Made by a program: the position numbers and the translations under genes. A DNA stretch of 35,214 bases from a virus, in IMG/VR virus record IMGVR_UViG_3300046804_000305, positions 1 to 35,214 of that record. One strand, 5' to 3'. Of this stretch, positions 7,363 to 13,678 are shown in pieces. Positions within the stretch are counted from its first letter, which is position 1; each line of letters starts with the position of its first letter. Under the pieces are notes generated by a model, which saw nothing but the letters and a program-made list of their open reading frames with translations, had not been told where the DNA came from and did not search any database.

Positions 7363-7622
7363 AGCGGGAATACATTAAAGCATTTAATACACTGAAAAAG
7401 CTAGGCTGCCCAGTTTATGAACATCCAGATGATCGAGGTAATTTTAGTATCGATTTAGAAGCAGCTACAGAAGCTGGGGTAACATGGGCAGATTATTACG
7501 ATGGATATATGATACCTGGCTGGGATTTTGGAATTAACCCAGAGATTACGAAAGTATTAGACAATCAAGGGTTATTTGCAGAATGGCAAAATCCTGGAAG
7601 ACTAGTAGTATATCAGGTATAA
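7359..7622 (+). CDS. Hypothetical early protein, 87 residues
   Basis: The start overlaps the preceding stop (ATGA) and has an AGGAGG site at 7347-7352. The protein is acidic, with aromatic patches WADYYDGYMIPGWDFG in the middle, and a helical N-terminus (MKREYIKAFNTLKKLGC). No known motif. Translation is probably coupled to the 58-residue gene upstream. The stop codon lies in the first arm of stem-loop promoter 3. Confidence 0.72.
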   Translation: MKREYIKAFNTLKKLGCPVYEHPDDRGNFSIDLEAATEAGVTWADYYDGYMIPGWDFGINPEITKVLDNQGLFAEWQNPGRLVVYQV

Positions 7623-7664
7623 GGGTTTGCCCTAGTTTACAAATAAGTTAGACTAGGGTAAATT
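7622..7664 (+). promoter_or_regulatory. Stem-loop early promoter 3 with operator-like repeat
   Basis: AGGG-TTTG-CCCT (7622-7633), then TTTACA (7636-7641), a 17-base spacer and TAAATT (7659-7664). As in promoter 2, CCCTAGT (7630-7636) and ACTAGGG (7652-7658) form an inverted repeat with a 15-base centre. The -10 is weak. Confidence 0.68.
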
Positions 7665-7684
7665 TAACTTAATGGAGGTTTTAT

Positions 7685-7825
7685 ATGTACCAATTTACAG
7701 TAAACGGAAAAGACTTTAAATTTAAGACACTGAAGGAAGCAAGGTATTTTGCACAATTCAACGAAGGTATGACAATCATTAAAAAGGTAAATAAAAATGC
7801 AAGTACATTTAACACTAAAATCTAG
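7685..7825 (+). CDS. Small basic early protein, 46 residues
   Basis: GGAGG (7674-7678) precedes an ATG that opens MYQFTVNGKDFKFKTLKEAR, followed by about 26 residues rich in Lys and Asn. The pattern resembles a short beta-hairpin followed by one helix. It overlaps the start of the next gene by 29 bases in a different frame. It is served by stem-loop promoter 3. No function can be named; the binding site and promoter support its being translated. Confidence 0.6.
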   Translation: MYQFTVNGKDFKFKTLKEARYFAQFNEGMTIIKKVNKNASTFNTKI

Positions 7826-8474
7826 TAATACTAAAACTGGTAAGATACCAGTAAGCACTACTAGTAAGCACTCATGCCCAGATACATGCTCGTTTAAAGA
7901 AGGTGGTTGTTATGCATTAGACTATCACCTTAATATGCATTGGAATAAAGTAACCAATGAAGAGCGTGGTACTGATTGGAATACATTTTGCACTACTGTA
8001 TCAGGTTTTAAACCTAATCAATTATGGAGACACAATCAAGCAGGAGACTTGCCAGGTCAAAATAATATTATTGATACTGTAAAGCTTAAAGCACTAGTAC
8101 AAGCTAATCAAGGTAAAAGAGGGTTTACTTATACCCATTATCCTAGATCAGGTCAAAATGCTATAGCTATCAAGCAAGCTAATGCTCAAGGGTTTACAAT
8201 AAACGCAAGCACTGAAAGCATTACAGAAGCAGATCAAGCATACAATGAAGGGTATCCTACTACTGTAGTATTAGAAGGTCATAGCGACGCTGTAAGCACG
8301 TTTAAAACCCCTTCAGGTAATACAGTGGCAATATGCCCAGCACAATTAAAAGACAATGTAACTTGTGAGACTTGTGCATTGTGTCAAAAATCAGAGCGTA
8401 AAGTTATTGTAGGATTTATCGCTCATGGATCAAGCAAAGCAAAAGTTATTAAGATCTTAGCAGTTAAGGGTTAA
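7797..8474 (+). CDS. Eight-cysteine conserved phage protein, possible metal or Fe-S binding
   Basis: This 225-residue protein has eight cysteines in two groups: C27-x3-C31-x6-C38 (within CPDTCSFKEGGCYA) plus C65, and C180, C190-x2-C193-x2-C196 near the C-terminus. The CxxCxxC spacing and the CP...C...GCYA opening recall the mycobacteriophage Gp88-like family and related uncharacterised phage proteins. The arrangement suggests a metal or iron-sulfur cluster. The middle (about 70-165) looks like an alternating strand-helix fold. It has only a weak upstream binding site, since its start lies inside the 46-residue gene. It is the largest early protein. Function unknown; redox, nucleic-acid processing or host takeover are all open. 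Confidence 0.75.
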   Translation: MQVHLTLKSSNTKTGKIPVSTTSKHSCPDTCSFKEGGCYALDYHLNMHWNKVTNEERGTDWNTFCTTVSGFKPNQLWRHNQAGDLPGQNNIIDTVKLKALVQANQGKRGFTYTHYPRSGQNAIAIKQANAQGFTINASTESITEADQAYNEGYPTTVVLEGHSDAVSTFKTPSGNTVAICPAQLKDNVTCETCALCQKSERKVIVGFIAHGSSKAKVIKILAVKG

Positions 8475-8508
8475 TACCTATAGACAATGTAATAAATTGT
8501 AGTATACT
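8467..8508 (+). promoter_or_regulatory. Stem-loop early promoter 4 (short stem)
   Basis: GGT-TAAT-ACC (8469-8478) gives a short stem with the same 4-base loop size. TAGACA (8481-8486), a 16-base spacer and TATACT (8503-8508) follow. It overlaps the stop codon of the upstream gene and serves the gene at 8541. Confidence 0.68.
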
Positions 8509-8540
8509 TGTATCATCAACTAAGCAAAGGAGAATTAAAA

Positions 8541-8747
8541 ATGTTAGTATTCAAATACGCAAGTAAGAAAGATTTAAAAGCTAGTGTAGGTCAACGATTA
8601 AAGTATATAGAGACTAGTATTTTTGGTAATGAATATGTTAGTACAGGTAAAATAGTAGGTGCTAATCGTCCGCATATTACAGGAATGGGAAGAGAGTTTT
8701 TTGCCGAAGTTACTATGAATGATGGATTAATTGTAGGAGTTAAATAA
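8541..8747 (+). CDS. Hypothetical early protein, 68 residues
   Basis: I chose the ATG at 8541, preceded by AAGGAG at 8527-8532, over an in-frame codon at 8508 that lies inside the promoter. The protein (MLVFKYASKKDLKASVGQRL...) is small and basic with alternating strands. It ends in a region AEVTMNDGLIVGVK that looks like a beta-hairpin. It is flanked by stem-loop promoters on both sides and forms a single-gene unit. Not recognised. Confidence 0.7.
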   Translation: MLVFKYASKKDLKASVGQRLKYIETSIFGNEYVSTGKIVGANRPHITGMGREFFAEVTMNDGLIVGVK

Positions 8748-8751
8748 GATA

Positions 8752-8798
8752 CTATAGGGGTTTTCCCCTATAGACAATGCAGGAATTTATGATAGAAT
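8752..8798 (+). promoter_or_regulatory. Stem-loop early promoter 5 (longest stem)
   Basis: CTATAGGGG-TTTT-CCCCTATAG is a perfect 9-base stem with a TTTT loop (8752-8773). Its last three bases are part of the -35 TAGACA (8771-8776). A 16-base spacer leads to TAGAAT (8793-8798). Because no T-run follows, it is not a simple terminator. It serves the gene at 8824. Confidence 0.75.
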
Positions 8799-8823
8799 GT
8801 ATTTAACTTAGGAGGGTTTAATT

Positions 8824-9000
8824 ATGATGGATACTTATCAAGCAGTAGGATTAGCAGAAGGATTTATTGAAGCAGATACAGAAGAGCAAGTACTTGAAGC
8901 ATGGCAAACCTTAGTAGATACTGGTATGGCATGGCAGTTACAGGGATGGTTTGGACGTACTGCTAGACACTTAATTGAGGAGGGATATATCCATGAGTAA
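8824..9000 (+). CDS. Conserved small phage protein, 58 residues
   Basis: AGGAGGG (8811-8817) precedes the ATG. The protein contains AVGLAEGFIEADTEEQVLEA followed by a Trp-rich helix and GWFGRTARHLIEEGYIHE. This compact AEGF...W..L...G.AW.LQGWFGR pattern recurs in many tailed phages as an uncharacterised short protein. It starts the operon under stem-loop promoter 5 and overlaps the next gene by 8 bases. Confidence 0.75.
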   Translation: MMDTYQAVGLAEGFIEADTEEQVLEAWQTLVDTGMAWQLQGWFGRTARHLIEEGYIHE

Positions 9001-9154
9001 AGAAGAAAAGATTAGAAAGTTAGTACAGCATTGGGTATCTAATATGGATCTCTTAGAATTAGAAGACTTCTATACCGATATTAAAATGGAAGAGTTATCT
9101 TCCTGGGATGAAGAAGACTTAGACTATTACTTAGAAGGGAATCATATATCATGA
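8993..9154 (+). CDS. Small acidic protein, 53 residues
   Basis: The start lies within the end of the previous gene, with GAGGAGG 11-12 bases upstream, and the stop overlaps the next start (ATGA). The protein is strongly acidic in its C-terminal half (WDEEDLDYYLEG) and helical. Very acidic small early proteins in phages sometimes mimic DNA or bind host factors, but there is no direct evidence here. Function unknown. Confidence 0.65.
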   Translation: MSKEEKIRKLVQHWVSNMDLLELEDFYTDIKMEELSSWDEEDLDYYLEGNHIS

Positions 9155-9450
9155 GCGTGTGTAATCCGATTAAAGAGATTGTATTTGATGGTAAGAAACC
9201 TAGTTATGCCAGGGTCATGAGGGCAATAGGTGAAGAGATTAGCAAAGGGCATACAGATATTACGGTACACTGGGGAGAGAATTCAATAGACTTATACTTC
9301 GATCACAGGGTTAAGCAGTGGTTTGGTAGTGGATGGATTAGGGATATTGATGGCTCATATATCGCTGATGAGTTGAACGAGATCAGAGCAGAAGCACAAC
9401 AGTTTATTAAAGAACATTTTATTTTTGTTAACGTAGGAGGTACTAAGTAA
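9151..9450 (+). CDS. Hypothetical protein, 99 residues
   Basis: Overlaps its neighbours on both sides (ATGA at the start, TAATG at the end). The sequence has a helical N-terminal half (SYARVMRAIGEEISKG) and a strand-rich middle with a WGENSIDLYF segment and RVKQWFGSGW. It ends in a long helix. No catalytic motif is visible. Part of the same early operon as the two genes before it. Confidence 0.7.
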   Translation: MSVCNPIKEIVFDGKKPSYARVMRAIGEEISKGHTDITVHWGENSIDLYFDHRVKQWFGSGWIRDIDGSYIADELNEIRAEAQQFIKEHFIFVNVGGTK

Positions 9451-9650
9451 TGGGCAAACTAAAGAACAAATTGATTGATGAACAAGACGCTAAGATTATT
9501 GAGGCAGAGAAACAGCGAGAGCGTGTAAGACTTCAAGCAGTGAAGTGCAACGATCCTAAGATGATTGAGTGGTTAGATTCAGTTAACCGAGCAGAGGCTA
9601 TGTACAATGCTAGGATGGGTCGTAGTGGTGTGCGGTGGGCTGGAGACTAA
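9450..9650 (+). CDS. Hypothetical coiled-coil protein, 66 residues
   Basis: The ATG overlaps the preceding stop by one base (TAATG), with AGGAGG 9 bases upstream. The protein is charged, Lys/Glu/Arg-rich and mostly one long helix (DEQDAKIIEAEKQRERVRLQ), then a short MGRSGVRWAGD tail. Likely a binding or adaptor peptide; not recognised. Confidence 0.68.
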   Translation: MGKLKNKLIDEQDAKIIEAEKQRERVRLQAVKCNDPKMIEWLDSVNRAEAMYNARMGRSGVRWAGD

Positions 9651-9652
9651 CC

Positions 9653-9775
9653 ATGTATGATGATGATAAATTTATTAAGTATATTTTATTGTTAGCACTT
9701 GCATACTTTGGTGGACATGTGCTATACTATATCGGGTTAGAATTATCTTGTTACTTATATGGGATACTACAATGA
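9653..9775 (+). CDS. Small membrane peptide, 40 residues
   Basis: An ATG two bases after the previous stop opens MYDDDKFIKYILLLALAYFG, followed by a short segment with YYIGLELSCYLYG. It has one clear hydrophobic segment of about 20 residues and a hydrophobic C-terminus, and ends in an ATGA overlap with the methyltransferase-like gene. No good binding site is visible, so it probably depends on coupled translation. Function unknown. Confidence 0.5.
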   Translation: MYDDDKFIKYILLLALAYFGGHVLYYIGLELSCYLYGILQ

Positions 9776-10323
9776 AAGTCTTAGTCGCATGTGAATACAG
9801 TGGTCGGGTACGAGATGCCTTTACTAAACTAGGTCATGACGCTACATCGTGTGACTTGCTAGATACTGACACCCCTGGAAAGCATTACAAGGGAAACGTG
9901 CTAGACATCATTAACGATGGCTGGGATTTGATGATCGCTCATCCTCCATGCACACACTTAGCAGTATCAGGTGCAAGATGGTTTAAGGAAAAAGCGAAAG
10001 AGCAAGAAGAGGCATTAGAGTTTGTGCGGGTATTGCTTAATGCACCAATCGAAAGGATTGCATTAGAGAATCCGATTAGTGTAATATCGAGTAAGATTCG
10101 AAAGCCTGATCAGATTATCCAGCCTTGGCAGTTCGGTCATGGTGAAACTAAAGCTACTTGTTTGTGGCTTAAGAATCTACCTAAGTTAGTACCTACTAAT
10201 ATCGTTGAGGGTCGTGAAGCAAAGGTACATAAGATGCCTCCAAGTCCTGATCGATGGAAACTTAGGAGTACTACATACCAGGGTATCGCTGATGCAATGG
10301 CTCAACAATGGGGAATGTTATGA
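9772..10323 (+). CDS. DNA cytosine-5 methyltransferase-related protein
   Basis: I chose the ATG at 9772 (ATGA overlap) because MKVLVACEYSGRVRDAF is the expected start of the SAM-binding motif I region; an in-frame start at 9748 adds only 8 residues. The 183-residue protein has PPCTHLAVSG with Cys60 in the catalytic PC position and ENP at 99-101, the counterpart of motif VI. It is much shorter than a full cytosine-5 methyltransferase (usually over 300) and I see no target-recognition domain. It may methylate phage DNA, a nucleotide, or be a degenerate relative. It sits alone, with no restriction partner. Confidence 0.7.
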   Translation: MKVLVACEYSGRVRDAFTKLGHDATSCDLLDTDTPGKHYKGNVLDIINDGWDLMIAHPPCTHLAVSGARWFKEKAKEQEEALEFVRVLLNAPIERIALENPISVISSKIRKPDQIIQPWQFGHGETKATCLWLKNLPKLVPTNIVEGREAKVHKMPPSPDRWKLRSTTYQGIADAMAQQWGML

Positions 10324-10511
10324 GAAAGTTATATAAGGTTTTAGATGATGATGGATCAGTCGTAAGAATCTTTGGTTATAAAGAAGAGGCAGAGAGATTT
10401 AGTAGACTAGATAAATCCCTTAAGATTCAAGTAGTTATGATGGAACGAAAGCGTAACGCTGAGAATAAATTTCAGTGGGCTTATAAAATTTTAGGAGATG
10501 CACTACTATGA
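10320..10511 (+). CDS. Hypothetical protein, 63 residues
   Basis: The ATGA overlap at 10320-10323 and the alignment MRKLYKVLDDDGSVVRIFGY favour this start over an in-frame ATG 12 bases upstream. The protein looks like a short strand pair followed by two basic helices. It ends in another ATGA overlap. Not recognised; probably co-translated with the methyltransferase-like gene. Confidence 0.62.
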   Translation: MRKLYKVLDDDGSVVRIFGYKEEAERFSRLDKSLKIQVVMMERKRNAENKFQWAYKILGDALL

Positions 10512-10750
10512 GATGCTACTGCTGTAATAAAATATTGTCAGACTTTGAAGCTACTCGCAAGAGTGTACATACAAATGAATACTTAGACATGTGTAATAAA
10601 TGTTACGCTACTGTAAGTGATGACCTACTAACATACGAAAGGACAGACCTATATGATGAAGACGAAGATTACGAAGGAGACGAGGGATTGGATAGTAACG
10701 AGTACGATTCTTTTGGTCGTGTGGATAGTAGGCTTGACAATGATATTTAA
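10508..10750 (+). CDS. Small zinc-binding protein with acidic tail
   Basis: This 80-residue protein opens MRCYCCNKILSDFEA, with CYCC at 3-6 and CNKC at about 29-32. These four cysteines fit a zinc-ribbon or treble-clef site. The C-terminal half is extremely acidic (DLYDEDEDYEGDEGLDSNEY). Such combinations occur in small phage proteins that contact RNA polymerase or DNA enzymes, but the role here is not established. The promoter at 10734-10762 starts within its last codons. Confidence 0.7.
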   Translation: MRCYCCNKILSDFEATRKSVHTNEYLDMCNKCYATVSDDLLTYERTDLYDEDEDYEGDEGLDSNEYDSFGRVDSRLDNDI

Positions 10751-10762
10751 ATATGCTATACT
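10734..10762 (+). promoter_or_regulatory. Strong sigma70 promoter for the replication genes
   Basis: TTGACA (10734-10739), a 17-base spacer and TATACT (10757-10762) match the consensus in 11 of 12 positions. It lies at the end of the preceding gene and before the leader repeat and the gene at 10851, so it should drive the primase-helicase operon. It lacks the stem-loop of the earlier promoters. Confidence 0.85.
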
Positions 10763-10765
10763 ATC

Positions 10766-10831
10766 TACTAAGTAGTTAAACTATATAGTAGGTATTTTAT
10801 ATAATTATATTTATTAATATATACTTAGGAG
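10766..10831 (+). repeat. Dispersed leader repeat, copy 2
   Basis: Second copy of the element at 6390-6440, here in the 5' leader between the promoter and the gene at 10851. CTACTA (10765-10770) and TAGTAG (10786-10791) form a 6-base stem, and ACTTAGGAG ends the copy. The middle is expanded and very AT-rich. Confidence 0.65.
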
Positions 10832-10850
10832 TTTTAATTAAGGAGTAACT

Positions 10851-11015
10851 ATGGAAGATAACTACGAAGAAGAAATGCATTATCATTTCGTAATACAAAA
10901 TACTTTGGATGCTGCTGGTCGGTATGGTATTGATGTAGTCTTACAAGATATCATCGATGCCTGGAACTTTAGACTTAAGCAACACGATACTACTGCGGAG
11001 TTTGCGTATGAATAA
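10851..11015 (+). CDS. Hypothetical protein, 54 residues
   Basis: AAGGAG (10840-10845) gives the ATG at 10851 a good binding site. The protein is helical: MEDNYEEEMHYHFVIQNTLD, then a GRYGIDVVLQDIIDAWNFRL helix. It overlaps the next gene by 8 bases. It is the first gene of the replication operon. Not recognised. Confidence 0.68.
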   Translation: MEDNYEEEMHYHFVIQNTLDAAGRYGIDVVLQDIIDAWNFRLKQHDTTAEFAYE

Positions 11016-11217
11016 ACTAGTCGAAGAAGCACCGTATCATCCAGGCTATGAAGATGCAGTGGTGTCTCCTGCTCAGAAGTACAAGGGAGTTGATCCTGCT
11101 AAGATGATCTGGAAACCAAAGCCATTAAGTGATGAAGAAATAAAAGAACTTATTTCTAATAAAATAACTGATTCTGAATTGTGCAGAGCAATAGAAGAAA
11201 GGCATGGGATTAAATGA
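11008..11217 (+). CDS. Hypothetical protein, 69 residues
   Basis: The ATG at 11008, inside the end of the previous gene, is preferred over an in-frame codon at 10957 that would give a longer overlap. The protein begins MNKLVEEAPYHPGYEDAVVS and has a helical C-terminal half (SDEEIKELISNKITDSELCR). It precedes the primase-helicase in the same operon. No function assigned. Confidence 0.65.
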   Translation: MNKLVEEAPYHPGYEDAVVSPAQKYKGVDPAKMIWKPKPLSDEEIKELISNKITDSELCRAIEERHGIK

Positions 11218-11285
11218 CCCTATCGGGAAATACTGCTAAGGATGTAAGCAATACCATTACAAATTTACAGAACGGGAAAGAATGA
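11214..11285 (+). CDS. Possible 23-residue coupling peptide
   Basis: A tiny open frame joins its neighbours by ATGA overlaps on both sides (start 11214, stop 11283-11285 over the primase ATG at 11282). It encodes MTLSGNTAKDVSNTITNLQN plus three residues. Its main role may be to carry ribosomes to the primase-helicase start. Whether the peptide itself matters cannot be judged. Confidence 0.3.
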   Translation: MTLSGNTAKDVSNTITNLQNGKE

Positions 11286-12919
11286 AAACAGATAGTAACT
11301 TTTTAAAGCACATACCATGTACTAACTGCGGGTCTTCGGATGCCAACAGTTTATACGATGATGGGCATGAGTATTGTCACAAGTGTACAACCTATAAGAA
11401 AGGCTCAGAAGCGATGGTTCAGGCAGTCCTAAGGGAGGGTATTACCGCACCTACAAACGCTGCTCCTAAGCAGTTTAAATCAGTCCTAGAGGCATTGGCT
11501 AATGTAGAATCTACCCCAGTGGTGGAGCGTGGTATCACAACCCAGACTATGCACTTCTTTGGTGCAGGTTCTGATGGCTCAAGCTACTACTTTCCATATT
11601 GTGATATGACTGGTAAGGTGGTGGCTGCTAAGACTCGCTCGATGGTGGCTAAAGAGTTCAGCGTGGTTGGTGACTGGAAGAGTGCAGTGCTGTTTGGACA
11701 AAACAAATTCCCTCCAGGTGGTAAGGCTATCACGATTACCGAAGGTGAGTTCGATGCACTGGCATGCTATCAGTTGACAGGCTCTCGCTACCCAGTGGTA
11801 TCCATTCGTAACGGTGCGACATCCGCATTGAAGGATTGCCGAGCAAGCTTCGAGTACTTGGATTCCTTTGATAAGATTGTGATCTGCTTTGATAACGATG
11901 AGCCTGGACAGCAAGCAGCTAACCAAGTGGCTGAGTTGTTTGGTAGCAAAGCCCATGTGTTTCGATTCAAACAGGCTGAGCTCAAGGATGCTAACGATTA
12001 CCTGATTCGTGGCATGACAAAGGAGTTTGTTGAGCAGTGGTGGGATGCTGAGAAGTATGTACCCGACGGTATCGTAGCAGGGTCTACATTGTGGGAGCTA
12101 GTCAACCAACCAGTGGAGAAGGCTGAGGTGCAATATCCCTACGATGGGATGAACTATCTTACCTACGGTATCCGCTTAGGAGAATTGGTGACAGTGACTG
12201 CTGGATCAGGACTCGGTAAGTCTCAGTTCATGCGTGAGATTGTATGGCAGATTCTCAACAAGACTGAGGATAACATTGGTCTCATGTTCTTGGAAGAGTC
12301 GGTCAAGAAAACTGCTAAGAGTTTGATGTCACTTGCTGCGAACAAACCTTTGCACTTACCTGATTGTGATGTTGAAGAGGAGGAACTTAAACATGCCTTT
12401 GATGCTACCCTTGGAACTGATCGTGTATTTTTGTTTGATCATTTTGGGTCTACCGCCATTGACAATATTATCAACCGAGTACGCTTTATGGCAAAAGGTC
12501 TTAATTGTCGGTATGTATTCCTTGATCACGTATCGATTGTGGTTAGTGCTCAGGAGAACGGAGACGAAAGGAAAGCACTAGACGAGATCATGACTAAGCT
12601 TCGTACCATTGTGCAGGAGACTGGCATTGCATTGTTTGTGGTGTCTCATCTCAAGCGTCCCGAATCTAAGGGTCACGAAGAGGGAGCTGCTACATCACTC
12701 GCCCAGTTGCGTGGGTCAGGGTCGATTGCCCAGCTATCTGATATGGTCATTGGTCTTGAGCGTAATGGGCAGCATGAGGATGAGCAGGAACGCAATACGA
12801 CTTATGTGCGTATCTTGAAGAATCGTTTTAGTGGGTTAACTGGATTGGCTTGTCGTCTACTGTACCGTCGTGATACTGGTCGGATGTCAGAGCTACCACC
12901 TGAGGAGAAGACTTTATGA
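11282..12919 (+). CDS. Primase-helicase (T7 gp4-like)
   Basis: This 545-residue protein has the T7 gp4 order. An N-terminal zinc ribbon (CTNCGS...HEYCHKC, about residues 13-37) is followed by a TOPRIM domain with TEGEFDALA near 153-161 and CFDNDEPG at 202-209. A hexameric helicase domain has Walker A AGSGLGKS (307-314) and a FLDHVSIVVS Walker B region. Length is close to T7 gp4 (566). It unwinds DNA and makes primers for the phage polymerase encoded downstream. GGGAAAG lies before the ATG and the start overlaps a tiny upstream frame, so coupled translation is likely. Confidence 0.93.
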   Translation: MKTDSNFLKHIPCTNCGSSDANSLYDDGHEYCHKCTTYKKGSEAMVQAVLREGITAPTNAAPKQFKSVLEALANVESTPVVERGITTQTMHFFGAGSDGSSYYFPYCDMTGKVVAAKTRSMVAKEFSVVGDWKSAVLFGQNKFPPGGKAITITEGEFDALACYQLTGSRYPVVSIRNGATSALKDCRASFEYLDSFDKIVICFDNDEPGQQAANQVAELFGSKAHVFRFKQAELKDANDYLIRGMTKEFVEQWWDAEKYVPDGIVAGSTLWELVNQPVEKAEVQYPYDGMNYLTYGIRLGELVTVTAGSGLGKSQFMREIVWQILNKTEDNIGLMFLEESVKKTAKSLMSLAANKPLHLPDCDVEEEELKHAFDATLGTDRVFLFDHFGSTAIDNIINRVRFMAKGLNCRYVFLDHVSIVVSAQENGDERKALDEIMTKLRTIVQETGIALFVVSHLKRPESKGHEEGAATSLAQLRGSGSIAQLSDMVIGLERNGQHEDEQERNTTYVRILKNRFSGLTGLACRLLYRRDTGRMSELPPEEKTL

Positions 12920-13053
12920 AAAAGATTTTACTTGCAGTAACTGCTATGTTAGTGTATAATAGTAGCATGGCTTGTACGACTACGACTGTGATGTCTCCTG
13001 ACGGCAGGATTACAGTGTGTACTGTGTGTCCTCAGGTGGTGGTATGTCAGTAA
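12916..13053 (+). CDS. Secreted cysteine-rich peptide, 45 residues
   Basis: The start overlaps the primase-helicase stop (ATGA). A signal-like segment MKKILLAVTAMLVYNSSMA is followed by a short mature part beginning with Cys and containing CTTTTVMSP, CTVCPQVVVCQ. Cleavage before Cys20 could give a lipoprotein or a periplasmic disulfide peptide with five cysteines. The lipobox (SSMAC) is imperfect. A similar export peptide near replication genes is seen in other environmental phages. Function unknown. Confidence 0.6.
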   Translation: MKKILLAVTAMLVYNSSMACTTTTVMSPDGRITVCTVCPQVVVCQ

Positions 13054-13277
13054 TCAAATGGACAGGAACTGCACTATGCTTAATCGGAATAGCGTTAACT
13101 AGCTTCAATGTATATCCCCTTAATATATTATTTGGATTGGTTGGATCAGGCTTGTGGACTTATGCTGGTATATTGCAGCGTGATATACCTTTGATCCTGG
13201 TTGAAGCTGTAGCAGTTGCTCTGTATTTTGCAGGAGTAATCTCCTACATTACACATGAATTATATAAATGGTTATAA
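13044..13277 (+). CDS. Small multi-spanning membrane protein, 77 residues
   Basis: I chose the ATG at 13044 (MSVIKWTGTALCLIGIALTS) over a codon at 13017. The protein shows three hydrophobic segments, at about 6-22, 28-45 and 50-70, with few charges. It overlaps the secreted peptide gene by 10 bases. It is not beside the lysis genes, so a holin role is less likely; a membrane accessory role is possible. Confidence 0.65.
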   Translation: MSVIKWTGTALCLIGIALTSFNVYPLNILFGLVGSGLWTYAGILQRDIPLILVEAVAVALYFAGVISYITHELYKWL

Positions 13278-13286
13278 AGGAATGAT

Positions 13287-13457
13287 ATGAGTTTATTACA
13301 AATGCCTAAGGTTATCGAATCAGTTAACGAATTAGGACAACGAGTTGCTAAGTTAGAACTAATGGTGAAGGAGTTGCAAGACGCTTTCGTACTCGCTACC
13401 CAGCAGAATGTAGTCAATGCTGCTGAAGCAGTGGTGAAGAAAGCAAAAGCAAAATGA
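13287..13457 (+). CDS. Small coiled-coil protein, 56 residues
   Basis: AAAGGAA lies before the ATG at 13287; another ATG at 13282 is closed after two codons. The sequence MSLLQMPKVIESVNELGQRV continues as one long coiled-coil-like helix and ends in a Lys/Ala tail (AVVKKAKAK). It overlaps the next gene by ATGA. Probably an oligomeric adaptor; not recognised. Confidence 0.62.
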   Translation: MSLLQMPKVIESVNELGQRVAKLELMVKELQDAFVLATQQNVVNAAEAVVKKAKAK

Positions 13458-13678
13458 GATACTATTCGATTGTAGTTATTACGCTGCTGCTAGGAATGAC
13501 AGTGGGGTGGGTTGCTAATCAGTATCGACACATCCAAGATCATCTTGAATGCAACGACTACAACACCAAGCACTCCAAGTGGACAGGCTATGCATCTAAA
13601 GATATCAATGGAGATGTTCGCTGCTTCTGGCTTGAGCAGGAGTTTCCTAATCGTATCAGACAAGGAGTACCAGTGTAG
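13454..13678 (+). CDS. Membrane-anchored protein, 74 residues
   Basis: The N-terminus (MRYYSIVVITLLLGMTVGWV) is a single membrane anchor or signal sequence, followed by a polar domain with two cysteines (C33 and C57). That points to a periplasmic soluble part. It starts inside the preceding gene's stop. The gene just upstream of the polymerase gives no functional clue. Confidence 0.6.
   Translation: MRYYSIVVITLLLGMTVGWVANQYRHIQDHLECNDYNTKHSKWTGYASKDINGDVRCFWLEQEFPNRIRQGVPV

Noticed and set aside
7664-7858. Minus-strand open frame of 64 codons opposite the early genes
   Set aside because: It lies across a promoter and two plus-strand genes with good ribosome binding sites and has no signals of its own.
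8752-8773. The 9-base stem-loop as an intrinsic terminator
   Set aside because: The stem is followed by TAGACAATG, not a T-run, and part of the stem belongs to the -35 box.
12946-12960. TATAAT inside the secreted peptide gene as a promoter
   Set aside because: The matching -35 (TTGCAG) is poor, so the site is not listed as a promoter.
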